A stretch of DNA of 64,000 nt from Paracoccaceae bacterium (GCA_024742835.1 JANSXS010000012.1:1-64000), one strand, 5' to 3'. Shown: positions 43,856 to 52,757, numbered from the stretch's first letter. The notes: a model not told the origin generated them from the letters alone. Numbers and translations: made by a program.

Positions 43856-44356
43856 TCAGATGTCCTGCCGGGCGATATCGGTGATCAGCACGCGCATGAC
43901 AACCGAGCCAACGAGGCTTTGGGCGGTTTCGGTCAGGGCCGCACGCAGCATGTCGAGATTGTTGGCATTCGTGAACGTCCCGTCAAAGCCGCCGATATTG
44001 GCATGATCAAACATCACCTGCAAAAATGCATCGCGCAATTTCGGCTCGCGCGTGTAGATCTCACTGGACATGCCGGGAGCCACTTCGACTGTCAGGGCCA
44101 TGACCACTAACGCATCGACCAGTGTCTCACCCACGACCGGGACGACGAACTGGTTGTTCAGCTTGACATATTCTCCGTCCTCGGTGGGCTTTTTGTCTGC
44201 TGGGGGTGTTTCAGGTACCAGTTTGGCGGCCTGTGAAGGCTCACAGCCAGGATCGAGCGTGGTTTCTCCGGGGGCCGGCTTCAACGCAAGACCGGCGCCG
44301 ACCCCGGCACTGACCCCGCCGATGGCAAGAAGGATCGGCAGAATTTTTCCAAGCAT
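43856..44356 (-). CDS. Second FliL-type basal body protein
   Basis: A 166-residue single-pass protein: a hydrophobic N-terminal segment (ILPILLAIGGVSAGVGAGLAL), a Pro/Asp-rich linker, and a C-terminal FliL-like domain (EYVKLNNQFVVPVVGE, LRDAFLQVMFDHANIGGF, VVMRVLITDIARQDI). It resembles FliL-related proteins more than FliL at 34507, and so is a paralogue in the same island. It is the last gene of the flgB-to-flgH operon, 11 bases after flgH. Confidence 0.8.
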   Translation of the reverse strand: MLGKILPILLAIGGVSAGVGAGLALKPAPGETTLDPGCEPSQAAKLVPETPPADKKPTEDGEYVKLNNQFVVPVVGETLVDALVVMALTVEVAPGMSSEIYTREPKLRDAFLQVMFDHANIGGFDGTFTNANNLDMLRAALTETAQSLVGSVVMRVLITDIARQDI

Positions 44357-44367
44357 GGCGGGTTCCT

Positions 44368-45102
44368 TCAGAACGGCAAAAGCATGTCGAGCGCCTGCTG
44401 TCCGTAGCGGGGCTGCTGAACATCGGTGATCTGACCGCGCCCACCATAAGAGATCCTGGCAGAGGCGATCTTGTCATAGGTAATCTGGTTTTGCCGCGAG
44501 ATGTCCTCGGGGCGTACGAAGCCGGTGACAAGCAGCTCGCGTAATTCGAAATTCACCCGAACTTCCTGTGTGCCCTGGATCGCAAGAACACCGTTTGGCA
44601 GAACCTCTGTCACCGCAGCGGCAATCCGCAGGGTCAATTCCTCGCGTCGGCTGACCGACCCGTCCCCGCCAGACCGGCTGGCCGAATTGGTGCCCACCGC
44701 GTTCGCCATGCTTGCCCCTTCGGGCAGCTTTTCATCAAGCCGCTGCGGGATGCCGAACAGATCTGGAATGCCCAGTGTTTCAGAACCGCTGCGCGATCGC
44801 TCGGAGGAGTTGGAGATCTGTGCCTCGTCATCGATTTCGATCACGACTGTCAGGATATCGCCCCGTTTCATGGCGCGGCGGTCGCCCAGAAGAGACCTCT
44901 GGCCACCACTCCATAAAGAGGCACGATCGACCACCCGTTCGTTTGCGGCGACAAGCGGCAATCCGGGATCATACATCGCGCGTTCTTGGTCGCTGTCCGT
45001 GGTGGGCGTAAAACTCGGCGCTTTGCCGAAGTGATCCAGCCGACCACAGCCCGTGACGAGCAGGCAGGCGCATAAACAGAGACTTATCTGGCGAAAATAC
45101 AT
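44368..45102 (-). CDS. flgH: Flagellar L-ring protein FlgH
   Basis: A 244-residue outer-membrane lipoprotein that forms the L-ring. A signal peptide with lipobox LLVTGC places the lipidated cysteine near residue 19. Typical segments are MKRGDILTVVIEIDDEA, NGVLAIQGTQEVRVNFE and the end GQITDVQQPRYGQQALDMLL. It starts 9 bases after flgA. Confidence 0.95.
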   Translation of the reverse strand: MYFRQISLCLCACLLVTGCGRLDHFGKAPSFTPTTDSDQERAMYDPGLPLVAANERVVDRASLWSGGQRSLLGDRRAMKRGDILTVVIEIDDEAQISNSSERSRSGSETLGIPDLFGIPQRLDEKLPEGASMANAVGTNSASRSGGDGSVSRREELTLRIAAAVTEVLPNGVLAIQGTQEVRVNFELRELLVTGFVRPEDISRQNQITYDKIASARISYGGRGQITDVQQPRYGQQALDMLLPF

Positions 45103-45111
45103 TGTTTTTCC

Positions 45112-45537
45112 TTATTGCGTCACGGCCACGCTGCCATCGGGCATGACCTTTCCGGAAACGGTGCTGCGCGAGGACAGGTTCATGACCCGAACAAATTCGC
45201 CCGGCGCTGCCCGGTCCAGAACACGGCCTTCGGTCAGGATGCTGATCCCATTGCTGTTGAATACGAGCGGCACGATCTGGTTGCGTTCGACAAGGGCCGG
45301 CGGGCCCACGTCATTCATCCGGATGGGCCGCCCGGCATAAAGCGCCACGCGTGTTTCCAGTCCAACCAGCGCCGCCGGATCCTCGACCCCGCCGGGTACC
45401 TTGCCTGATTTGATCGCCAGATCGCTCAGTGTCAGGATTGTCTGCGAGCGGATCGTGCGCGCCGCGACAATCGTGTCTGACCAGGACGGCAGCGCGAACC
45501 CGATACAAAGCAGTGCCGAAATCAGGGCAAATCGCAT
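45112..45537 (-). CDS. flgA: Flagellar P-ring assembly protein FlgA
   Basis: A 141-residue periplasmic chaperone for P-ring assembly. A signal peptide (RFALISALLCIGFALPSWS) is followed by an SAF-type domain (VAARTIRSQTILTLSDLAI, RVALYAGRPIRMNDV) and ends SSRSTVSGKVMPDGSVAV. The protein is shorter than enterobacterial FlgA. Translation starts at an ATG that overlaps the flgG stop (TGATG). Confidence 0.88.
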   Translation of the reverse strand: MRFALISALLCIGFALPSWSDTIVAARTIRSQTILTLSDLAIKSGKVPGGVEDPAALVGLETRVALYAGRPIRMNDVGPPALVERNQIVPLVFNSNGISILTEGRVLDRAAPGEFVRVMNLSSRSTVSGKVMPDGSVAVTQ

Positions 45538-46322
45538 CACCGCACCTGTGTCGTTGCACTCAGCATCTGGTCGACCGCCGTTATGATCTTGGCGTTCAAC
45601 TCGTAGCCGCGTTGCGCTTCGATCAGCTCGGTGATCTCGCGCACGGGATCGACGGAACTGTCCTCCAGATATCCTTGCCGGACGGTGCCAAGCCCGTCTT
45701 GACCTGGGGTGCTTACAAAAGCCCCGCCCGAGGCTTCGGTTTCCACGAAAAGGTTGCTGCCCATCGCCTCAAGCCCTTTGGGGTTTGTGAAGCCGACAAT
45801 GTTGAACTGCCCCATCAACTGTGCCTCGATGGCGTCGTCGAAATAGGCATACACCTCACCCGCCGCGTTGATCGACACGCTTCGGGCATCGTTGGGTATG
45901 GTGATTTCCGGCCCGACGGGATGCCCGTCCGAGGTGACGATCAAACCATCTGCCGACCGTTTCAAAGCGCCATCGCGGGTGTAGGCCGCCTGCCCGGAAG
46001 GCAGCGTAACCTCAAGGTATCCTTTTCCCTCGATTGCCAGATCGAGGTCGCCGCCCGTGGCCGAAAGAGAACCTTGCGCAAGCGTGACGCTGACCGCCGA
46101 GGGCCGCACACCCATGCCAAGCTGTATGCCCGTCGGAAGCAGCGTGCCATCCGTCGCGTTGACAGTCCCGGCGCGGGCAAGCTGTTGATAATGAAGGTCC
46201 GCGAATTCGGCGCGACGTGTGTTATATCCCGTGGTCGACATGTTCGCGAGGTTGTTGGAAATCGTCTCGACCCGCATCTGTTGCGCGGCCATACCCGTTG
46301 CAGCGATCTTTAATGCACGCAT
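45537..46322 (-). CDS. flgG: Distal rod protein FlgG
   Basis: A 261-residue rod protein. It opens ALKIAATGMAAQQMRVET with ISNNLANMSTTGYNTRRAEF and closes EITELIEAQRGYELNAKIITAVDQML, both canonical. Length agrees with the family. It lies 15 bases after flgF in the same operon. Confidence 0.97.
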   Translation of the reverse strand: MRALKIAATGMAAQQMRVETISNNLANMSTTGYNTRRAEFADLHYQQLARAGTVNATDGTLLPTGIQLGMGVRPSAVSVTLAQGSLSATGGDLDLAIEGKGYLEVTLPSGQAAYTRDGALKRSADGLIVTSDGHPVGPEITIPNDARSVSINAAGEVYAYFDDAIEAQLMGQFNIVGFTNPKGLEAMGSNLFVETEASGGAFVSTPGQDGLGTVRQGYLEDSSVDPVREITELIEAQRGYELNAKIITAVDQMLSATTQVR

Positions 46323-46337
46323 GGAAAGCTCCTTGTG

Positions 46338-47051
46338 TCATCTGTTGAAAGTTTTCAGCGTCTCGCGCACGCGGTCGTTTTCCGCATCCAGAAAGCTTTG
46401 GCCCATCTCGTAGGCGCGTTGTACCTCGATCAGGCGGGCCATCTGCCCGATGGGATCCACGTTCGAACGTTCGACAAACCCCTGTCTGACGCGGGGCAGG
46501 TCCACGGGCTCGAAGCCCGCGTCGCTGCGAAACATCACGCCGCCTTCGCGCACCATGGCGTTTCGGTCGGTCGGGGCGACGATGCCGATCTGCCCCATCA
46601 GGCGGCCATCCACGCTGATGGTGCCATCCTCGGCCACGGCGACATCGGCCGCGTCGGGCGGGATAAAGACCGGCGCGCCACCGGCATCCAGTACGCGGTT
46701 GCCGTCATATGTCACCAGATCGCCCGCAGCCGAGAGCGCAAAGCTGCCCGCGCGTGTCAGCCGTTCTCCGGCCTGCGTTTCCACGAGGAAAAACCCATCT
46801 CCCTCGATCGCCAGGTCAAAAGCCGCTCCGGTATGGGTGAGCGCGCCCTGCAAATAGGACGTGTTGCGCACATTCGCCCGCGCCATCGAAAGAGACGGCC
46901 CGCTAGACGTGCCCACCACATGTTCCGAAAAAATCAGGCCCTCCTGCCGGAAACCCGTGGTGGTGGCGTTGGCGATATTGTTCGCGACCGTCTGGATCTC
47001 CCGAAGCAGCCCGGATTGGCGTGTCAGGGTCGTATAACCTGCGTTTTCCAT
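46338..47051 (-). CDS. flgF: Proximal rod protein FlgF
   Basis: A 237-residue rod protein starting NAGYTTLTRQSGLLREIQ and VANNIANATTTGFRQEGLIF, and ending GQMARLIEVQRAYEMGQSFL. It is one base from fliQ, so translation is probably coupled. The gene lies upstream of flgG, the usual order. Confidence 0.94.
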   Translation of the reverse strand: MENAGYTTLTRQSGLLREIQTVANNIANATTTGFRQEGLIFSEHVVGTSSGPSLSMARANVRNTSYLQGALTHTGAAFDLAIEGDGFFLVETQAGERLTRAGSFALSAAGDLVTYDGNRVLDAGGAPVFIPPDAADVAVAEDGTISVDGRLMGQIGIVAPTDRNAMVREGGVMFRSDAGFEPVDLPRVRQGFVERSNVDPIGQMARLIEVQRAYEMGQSFLDAENDRVRETLKTFNR

Positions 47052-47052
47052 G

Positions 47053-47322
47053 TCATCCTCCGATCATGAGCGGCACGAGCCGATCTTGAAAAAATGCGAC
47101 GAGCGATTGCGTCATGAAGCCCATGGTCAGCCAGAACACCGCGACGATGCAGGCCAGTTTCGGCACGAAGGTCAGGGTCAGTTCCTGAATCGAGGTGAGC
47201 GCCTGAAAAAGGCCGACGACCAGTCCCGCGACAAGCGCCACCGTCAGGATGGGCAGCGATATCAGAACCGCGATCCACAGCCCCTGACGCAACGTGTCGA
47301 AAAATATGACCTCATCACCCAT
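47053..47322 (-). CDS. fliQ: Flagellar export protein FliQ
   Basis: An 89-residue two-helix membrane protein of the export gate, with the pattern LRQGLWIAVLISLPILTVALVAG and GLFQALTSIQELTLTFVPKL that identifies FliQ. It sits inside the rod-gene operon between fliE and flgF, separate from fliP and fliR. Confidence 0.96.
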   Translation of the reverse strand: MGDEVIFFDTLRQGLWIAVLISLPILTVALVAGLVVGLFQALTSIQELTLTFVPKLACIVAVFWLTMGFMTQSLVAFFQDRLVPLMIGG

Positions 47323-47326
47323 ACGG

Positions 47327-47617
47327 TCAGACCGGCATCCGCAGGATTTCCTGATAGGCCTCTACAACCTTGTTGCGGACCGTGACCGCGGTTTCGACAG
47401 CCAACTCGGCTTGTGCCAGCGCCTGAACCAGCGCATGGGGATCGGCCTCTGCCGTCATGCTTTGCATTGCGATCTCTTCGCCCTCTTTCAGGGTGGCAGC
47501 AAAATCCCGTGCAAGGCCGGACGCGGCCTCGCCGATTGCGCCCGGCGCGGCTGTCGGTTCTGTCGCGGGGCGGGACGCCGCATATTTCTGAACGGCGTTA
47601 AGTGACGTGATATCCAT
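47327..47617 (-). CDS. fliE: MS-ring/rod junction protein FliE
   Basis: A 96-residue protein linking the MS ring to the rod. The conserved C-terminus AELAVETAVTVRNKVVEAYQ and end EILRMPV are diagnostic. It lies 11 bases after flgC and 4 before fliQ. Confidence 0.94.
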   Translation of the reverse strand: MDITSLNAVQKYAASRPATEPTAAPGAIGEAASGLARDFAATLKEGEEIAMQSMTAEADPHALVQALAQAELAVETAVTVRNKVVEAYQEILRMPV

Positions 47618-47628
47618 TCTGGACCTCC

Positions 47629-48018
47629 TTATTTGCGCAACAGATCCATCAGGCTTGATGACATCTGCCGGGCTTGGTCGAACATTTTCAGGTTGGCTTC
47701 GTAACTGCGTTGCGCCTCACGGGCGTCGGCAAGCTCTATGACAAGGCTCACATTGGAGCCCTCGTAATGGCCGCTTTCATTGGCCAGCGGATGCGCCGGA
47801 TCGAAGATGTCGCGCAGTTCGCCGGGGCTAAGGCTGACGCGGCCCGTCTCGACACCGCCGGCATCCGCGCCGCGGCGGACCGTCTCGAAAGAAACAAGCT
47901 TGCGGCGATATCCCGGCGTGTCGGCATTCGCGATATTCTCGGCCACGTGGCGCAGCCGCTGGCCCTGCGCGCGCAGGGCGCTGGACGAGACCGAAAGCGA
48001 ATCGCTGAAATCTGTCAT
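47629..48018 (-). CDS. flgC: Proximal rod protein FlgC
   Basis: A 129-residue rod protein with LRHVAENIANADTPGYRRK near residue 25 and the end REAQRSYEANLKMFDQARQM. The ATG at 48018 is chosen because it follows AAAGGATCAGAAACA; a TTG six codons upstream is possible but unlikely. Confidence 0.95.
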   Translation of the reverse strand: MTDFSDSLSVSSSALRAQGQRLRHVAENIANADTPGYRRKLVSFETVRRGADAGGVETGRVSLSPGELRDIFDPAHPLANESGHYEGSNVSLVIELADAREAQRSYEANLKMFDQARQMSSSLMDLLRK

Positions 48019-48032
48019 TGTTTCTGATCCTT

Positions 48033-48419
48033 TCAACGACCGAGCGCGCTGCGCATGATGCCAAGCGCGGATTTGTAGATCGCCACGGCGCGGTCGTGCT
48101 GACGTTTGACGCTGACGGCATGGGCCATCTCGGTTTCGACCGACACGGTGTTGCCGTTGGGATCTGCCATGGCACCATCGCGGGCCACGGTCGCATAGGG
48201 GCCTGCGTGGTCGATGCCGTTAAGATGCGCCATCCGCGTGGATTTCTGGGTAAATGATCCAGGCCCGGCCTCTAGCACGGCGGCGAAAGGCACCAGATCG
48301 CGGGCGACATAGCCGGGCGTGTCGCTGTTTGCCATGTTGCGCGCGATCACTGCCTGGCGAGAGCCGGCATGTGTCGCCATGGCGTGCGATACGCGAAAGA
48401 CTTCGATATTTTTGTACAT
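48033..48419 (-). CDS. flgB: Proximal rod protein FlgB
   Basis: A 128-residue rod protein. It has MATHAGSRQAVIARNMANSD and DTPGYVARDLVPF near the N-terminus and SVKRQHDRAVAIYKSALGIM at the end. The start at 48419 follows GAGGGAGAAGCCCCG. It is the first gene of the flgB-to-flgH operon and diverges from fliI. Confidence 0.94.
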   Translation of the reverse strand: MYKNIEVFRVSHAMATHAGSRQAVIARNMANSDTPGYVARDLVPFAAVLEAGPGSFTQKSTRMAHLNGIDHAGPYATVARDGAMADPNGNTVSVETEMAHAVSVKRQHDRAVAIYKSALGIMRSALGR

Positions 48420-48442
48420 CGGGGCTTCTCCCTCGATTGGTT

Positions 48443-48457
48443 TCAACCAAGGCTTAA
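48443..48457. promoter_or_regulatory. CtrA-box-like motif between flgB and fliI
   Basis: On the minus strand TTAA-N7-TTGA, in the 85-base gap between divergent flgB and fliI. One mismatch from the double half-site. Confidence 0.45.
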
Positions 48458-48504
48458 CCGTGATTCCTTTAGAAATTGTTTTCAGAAGATTTGTGGAGAG
48501 TTCG

Positions 48505-49959
48505 ATGACCACGCCGGATATCGACGCGCTGTGCGCGCAATTGTCATTATTGGAATCTGTACGATCGGTGGGTCGTGTTTGCGGCGTCATCGGATCGGTG
48601 ATCGAGGTCGAGGGGCTGTCGCATCAGGCACGTCTTGGCGATCAGGTTCGGATTTACCGCAGGAATGCGGACCTGCTTGTGGGAGAGGTGATCCAGTTTT
48701 CGCCCGATGTGCTTTCTGTGCTGCCCGAAAAGGATCTCGCCGGTGTCTCCCTTGGGGACCGGGTTGCGCTGTGTCACCCTGCGCAAGTTGCCCCGTGCAG
48801 CGCGTGGATCGGTCGCATTCTGGATCCTTTCGGCCAGCCTTTGGATGGTCGCCCTCTTCGGAGTGGTTCGTCGCCCCGTGATCTGCGGGCCGAACCGCCG
48901 CCCGCCGTTACGCGCAAGCCTCTGGGGGCACGGCTTGAAACCGGCATGGCCGTTTTCAACACGATGTTGCCCATTGCGCGGGGACAACGGCTTGGTCTGT
49001 TCGCTGGCTCCGGCGTCGGGAAATCCAACCTGCTCGGGCATCTGGGGCGTGCGATGCAGGCCGATGTGGTTGTCTTTGCCCTCATCGGGGAGCGAGGTCG
49101 CGAATTACGCGATTTTGTGGAAAATACCTTGGGCCCAGAGGGCATGGCCCGTGCGATAATCGTCGCCGCGACGTCGGATCAATCCCCGCTGACACGCCGT
49201 CGTTGTGCCTGGACCGCCATGTGCATCGCCGAATATTTCCGGGATGCCGGTCAGCATGTCCTGTTTCTGGCGGATTCGATTACCCGTTTCGCAGAGGCGC
49301 ATCGCGAAGTGGCCGTCGCCGGTGGCGAATTGCCGGCGCTTCGTGGTTTCCCAGCCTCGACCGCGCATATGATCATGGCGCTTTGCGAGCGCGCAGGGCC
49401 GGGAATCGACGGCGCGGGGGATATCACCGCGCTGATGAGCGTTCTGGTGGCTGGATCGGATATGGACGAACCCGTGGCCGACATTCTGCGCGGTGTGCTG
49501 GACGGGCATGTCGTGCTTGAGCGCGAAATCGCGGAACGCGGTCGATTTCCGGCCATTGATTTGCTGCGCTCGGTGTCTCGGAGCCTGCCACGCGCCGCCA
49601 ACGACGCGGAAAACGAGTTGATTGCGCAAGCGCGGTCACTTTTGGGTACATATGCGAAATCTGAACCCATGATCCGCGCGGGGCTTTATGTGCATGGCAG
49701 CGATCCGGTGCTTGATGAGGCGATAAGAATTTGGGGCGATCTCGATGCCTTTATCGGTGAAAAAGAACCTGTATCGGTGGGAAACAGTTTTCAGCGCCTC
49801 GCGCTTTTGTTGCGCCGCGCGGCCCGCGACAGACCGCAAGGTCAACAAAGACCTTCGACACTGCCTGCTAGGGGCCGCCCTTCGCGGCCATCTGCTCCAG
49901 CTACGTCAGCTCAGGCCGGGGCGCATCGGATCGCACAGGTTTCCGACGATGACGTGTAA
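48505..49959 (+). CDS. fliI: Flagellar export ATPase FliI
   Basis: A 484-residue ATPase of the type III flagellar export apparatus. The Walker A motif is FAGSGVGKSNLLG near residue 170, with VFALIGERGRELRDFVE after it and Walker B-like HVLFLADSITRFAEAHREVA near 250. The start at 48505 follows TGGAGAGTTCG; an upstream ATG frame is not conserved. It is alone on the plus strand here. fliJ does not follow, unlike in many bacteria. Confidence 0.95.
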   Translation: MTTPDIDALCAQLSLLESVRSVGRVCGVIGSVIEVEGLSHQARLGDQVRIYRRNADLLVGEVIQFSPDVLSVLPEKDLAGVSLGDRVALCHPAQVAPCSAWIGRILDPFGQPLDGRPLRSGSSPRDLRAEPPPAVTRKPLGARLETGMAVFNTMLPIARGQRLGLFAGSGVGKSNLLGHLGRAMQADVVVFALIGERGRELRDFVENTLGPEGMARAIIVAATSDQSPLTRRRCAWTAMCIAEYFRDAGQHVLFLADSITRFAEAHREVAVAGGELPALRGFPASTAHMIMALCERAGPGIDGAGDITALMSVLVAGSDMDEPVADILRGVLDGHVVLEREIAERGRFPAIDLLRSVSRSLPRAANDAENELIAQARSLLGTYAKSEPMIRAGLYVHGSDPVLDEAIRIWGDLDAFIGEKEPVSVGNSFQRLALLLRRAARDRPQGQQRPSTLPARGRPSRPSAPATSAQAGAHRIAQVSDDDV

Positions 49960-50040
49960 CCGGCATGGTGCCTTGCGGCCAGTATTGCCCCGCATAAAGG
50001 CCCCGATCGGACCGATCCTCATTTCACGATAACCATTGTA

Positions 50041-50847
50041 TTAGAAAAATCGCTGGCTTTGGCCCGCTTGCAACAGGCTTAGGGCGATGGATGAGGAAGA
50101 CTGAAACCCGAAATCCTTGATCTGCTCCCTTACCAGAAATCCTTTGATAAACTCTTCGCGTAGGGTGTTGTCCTGGAAGTCCGTGAACGCCTCGATGCCG
50201 AATTTCTGTTTTGTTTTTTCTTCGAATATGTCCGCCTGCCTTTCAACATCGAGCTGACCGAAACCGTCTGGCAGCCCCAATGCTGTCTCAAATACGGACC
50301 GCAAAGGGGGCGTGCCAAGGATCCGGTACCATTGTGCGCGGCCCGTTTCTCCGGATGCGGCGATAGATGACAATTCGCGCTGCGCGTTCAAGGCAAGGCG
50401 CATCGCCTCATCCTGAGTTCCGACTGCGACCTCGAATTGCCGCTCAAGATATTTTGTGGTGATTTCGGATGCGAAACCGGGTTCAGTGATGCGAGGCCCT
50501 TCGATTTTGTCGAATCCGAAGGCTTCTGCTAGTGTTGCATAACGCGGATCGCTCATCCGGTTGGCAAGCGCCGCATCATCCCCGGTGCCTTCCTCAAGGA
50601 TCGTCTTGATCAGGTAACGGCTATTGATATCGTCCTGCAATCCGAATGCGCCCAATGTCACACGCAAAAGCCGTCGGTCCGCAACAAGCTCCTCGGCGGT
50701 TTGAATCTTCCCGATTTCCGCCTCAAAATAAGTCGTGTCGCGCGTCAGAGGTGCCGAGGAGTCGAAGGCCGCCTTCTGTGCTGGCAAGGTCTTTTGTAAA
50801 AATGACCAGCCGGTCAGACCCGAAAGTGGCACTACGGGTTGAAACAT
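50041..50847 (-). CDS. DUF1217 flagellar-locus protein
   Basis: A 268-residue, mostly helical protein of a family found in alphaproteobacterial flagellar clusters but without known function. Characteristic parts are VVPLSGLTGWSFLQKTLPAQ, FEAEIGKIQTAEELVADRRL and DINSRYLIKTILEEGT. There is no signal peptide; export by the flagellar apparatus is possible. It starts in overlap with the flbT stop (TGATG), so it belongs to the flagellin operon and probably works with filament assembly. The convergent fliI gene ends 81 bases away. Confidence 0.85.
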   Translation of the reverse strand: MFQPVVPLSGLTGWSFLQKTLPAQKAAFDSSAPLTRDTTYFEAEIGKIQTAEELVADRRLLRVTLGAFGLQDDINSRYLIKTILEEGTGDDAALANRMSDPRYATLAEAFGFDKIEGPRITEPGFASEITTKYLERQFEVAVGTQDEAMRLALNAQRELSSIAASGETGRAQWYRILGTPPLRSVFETALGLPDGFGQLDVERQADIFEEKTKQKFGIEAFTDFQDNTLREEFIKGFLVREQIKDFGFQSSSSIALSLLQAGQSQRFF

Positions 50848-51251
50848 CACGCCGCCCCGCTGGCCAACAGACGTGCTTCACGTGGAAGCAAGGCACGCAG
50901 AGATTTAAGACACTGATAGAATTCGTCCTGAAGAACCGCGTCCGTGGCGCGCGCCAGGTGAGCGCAACTGTCGGGATCGTTAAATACCTGGCTTAGCTCC
51001 TCGATATGACGCAGCAACGGCAGGCGGATGTCAGCCACCGATGCATCACCCGACAAAACCATTTGCGCGGTGTAACAGACCCGTTTCACCGGCGTCGTTG
51101 CCTCTTCCGGGTGAATGGCGTCGCGCAGGCGAAGAATATTCGCATTCGGGCTGAGGATCGAGATACGCGCCCTCCGTTCGCCGTTCTCGATCACGGCACC
51201 ATTGACCAGAACACGTTCCTTTGGACCCAGTTTCAATACAAGCCCGGTCAT
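50847..51251 (-). CDS. flbT: Flagellin synthesis repressor FlbT
   Basis: A 134-residue post-transcriptional regulator that in Caulobacter binds the 5' UTR of flagellin mRNA and promotes its decay until the hook is complete. The start TGLVLKLGPKERVLVNGAVI and EATTPVKRVCYTAQMVLSGD match the family. Coupled by a 4-base overlap to flaF upstream and to the DUF1217 gene downstream. Confidence 0.95.
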   Translation of the reverse strand: MTGLVLKLGPKERVLVNGAVIENGERRARISILSPNANILRLRDAIHPEEATTPVKRVCYTAQMVLSGDASVADIRLPLLRHIEELSQVFNDPDSCAHLARATDAVLQDEFYQCLKSLRALLPREARLLASGAA

Positions 51252-51619
51252 GTCTGCTCCCCCTTCTTTCGCAGTCCGCGCATCATCGCGGTATTGATTT
51301 CCAACAGGGGCGCGCGCGACGCGCCTTTCAGGACAAGACTGCTATGTCGGCGGGTAAACTCTGCGAGGTAAAGAATACGGGCACGCAGATCCGTGGGCAG
51401 GGCATTTGCGTCGCTGGCCACATCTGCTGCCAAAGTGGCCCAAAGGCGACGATTTTCGTGGAGTGCGGCCGCCAATACGGGGCGTGCCGCGGGGTCTGTA
51501 CCAGCAGTTTTCAGACGGTGTGTTGTACGTGCAAAAGCCTCGTATTCTGTCCCACGATCCGTTCTGATTGCCTGGCTGTCATTGCGATAGGCTGATTGCG
51601 CCTTGCGGAGTGCATTCAC
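51248..51619 (-). CDS. flaF: Flagellin synthesis activator FlaF
   Basis: A 123-residue helical protein, positive partner of FlbT, needed for flagellin secretion or translation in Alphaproteobacteria. Typical parts are AQSAYRNDSQAIRTDRGTEY and LHENRRLWATLAADVA. It lies 71 bases downstream of the flagellin gene, after a strong hairpin. Confidence 0.93.
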   Translation of the reverse strand: MNALRKAQSAYRNDSQAIRTDRGTEYEAFARTTHRLKTAGTDPAARPVLAAALHENRRLWATLAADVASDANALPTDLRARILYLAEFTRRHSSLVLKGASRAPLLEINTAMMRGLRKKGEQT

Positions 51620-51656
51620 GGTTCAATCCTTTTGATGCATGCAGGAAATCAAGGAA

Positions 51657-51685
51657 TCATGGGGCGCCGGGCAGGCGCCCCATGA
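51657..51685 (-). terminator. Perfect hairpin between flagellin and flaF
   Basis: A 12-bp perfect stem (TCATGGGGCGCC with GGCGCCCCATGA) and a 5-base loop, 6 bases past the flagellin stop. The downstream tract is only partly T-rich. It may protect the abundant flagellin mRNA end and reduce read-through into flaF-flbT. Confidence 0.75.
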
Positions 51686-51690
51686 CTTGA

Positions 51691-52539
51691 TCAGCCCCGG
51701 AAGAGCGCGAGGATATTCTGCGGTGCCTGGTTTGCGATGGACAGCGACTGTGTCGCCAGCTGTTGCTGCACCTGCAGCGCTTGCAACCTCGCCGAGGCTT
51801 CTTCCATATCCGCATCAACAAGGCCGCCGATGCCTTCGACCATTGAATCGGTCAGCTTGCTGATAAAGTCACCCTGACTTTCCAACCGGCCCGCCGATGC
51901 ACCAAGTGCAGCGGCACCATCGATCGCCGTCTGCAGGAACGTCTCGATTTCGCCAAGTGCCGTGGTGGCCGTTGCCGTGTCCGTGATCGCGGTCAGATCG
52001 GTGGCAAGATCGATATTCGCCTCGAAATCAACAGTCGCCACGGTGATCGACGTTGCCGCCGGCGCGCCGGTGCCAACCCGATCAAGCGACGCCAGAACCC
52101 CAAGCGATGTCGCACCGTTGCCATCTACGTCGGTCGCCAGCAGGTTCGCGCCGTTGAACTGCGCGGCGGAGATGATCGACGCAACCTGCGCGTTCTTCTC
52201 GCCGATATCCGACTGGATCTTGGCGTGGTCGACATTTTCGCTCTGCGCTGAAATGGCAAGCGCCTTGACCTCTTTCATGACCTCGACAACCTGTTCCGCA
52301 GCAGCGGATGCGACCGCAACAGTCGATTCGCCCAATGACAGACTATCCGAGATAGCTTGGAACCCCCGAACATCGGAATCCATCACCTTCGAGATTGCCC
52401 ATATGGCCGAGTTGTCTTTTGCGGAACCAACGGCTTTGCCGGTTGAAATCATGTCCTGGGTCTTTGCCAGGTTGTTATTGACTGATTTCAGGGTTTGCAG
52501 CGCAACCATGGCGCTGTTGTTTGTCAGAATGCTTGACAT
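51691..52539 (-). CDS. fliC: Flagellin
   Basis: A 282-residue filament subunit. The N-terminal domain (SSILTNNSAMVALQTLKSVN, NNLAKTQDMISTGKAVGSAK) and C-terminal domain (ASARLQALQVQQQLATQSL) are typical of short alphaproteobacterial flagellins, with a small variable middle. Start follows AAAGGAAAATGCT. It leads an operon with flaF, flbT and the DUF1217 gene. Only one flagellin gene is found in the window. Confidence 0.97.
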   Translation of the reverse strand: MSSILTNNSAMVALQTLKSVNNNLAKTQDMISTGKAVGSAKDNSAIWAISKVMDSDVRGFQAISDSLSLGESTVAVASAAAEQVVEVMKEVKALAISAQSENVDHAKIQSDIGEKNAQVASIISAAQFNGANLLATDVDGNGATSLGVLASLDRVGTGAPAATSITVATVDFEANIDLATDLTAITDTATATTALGEIETFLQTAIDGAAALGASAGRLESQGDFISKLTDSMVEGIGGLVDADMEEASARLQALQVQQQLATQSLSIANQAPQNILALFRG

Positions 52540-52691
52540 AGCATTTTCCTTTATACCTTGGCGCTTTGCGCCGATTTCAAGCGCGCCTGTGTTTGGCGCA
52601 TCATATCGTCATTCTGACATTTGCAGTTCGTCCGTATCTGTCGCCTGCGCCGTCCCGAACAGGACGCAAATTGATAAATGCTTTTGAAAGA

Positions 52692-52706
52692 CTAACAGAG
52701 CACTAA
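52692..52706 (-). promoter_or_regulatory. CtrA-box-like motif upstream of flagellin
   Basis: On the minus strand TTAG-N7-TTAG, about 150 bases before the flagellin start. No sigma-28-like (TAAA-N15-GCCGATAA) or sigma-54-like (TGGCAC-N5-TTGC) promoter was recognised in the same gap. A long 5' UTR would fit FlbT-type control. Confidence 0.45.
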
Positions 52707-52757
52707 TGGTACCCCGGCGGTTGTGTGGGATTTGAGGTAAAGTTCTCTCGTCTTTTG

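Noticed and set aside
52540-52757. Sigma-28 or sigma-54 promoter for flagellin
   Set aside because: Neither TAAA-N15-GCCGATAA nor TGGCAC-N5-TTGC could be found on the minus strand in this gap.
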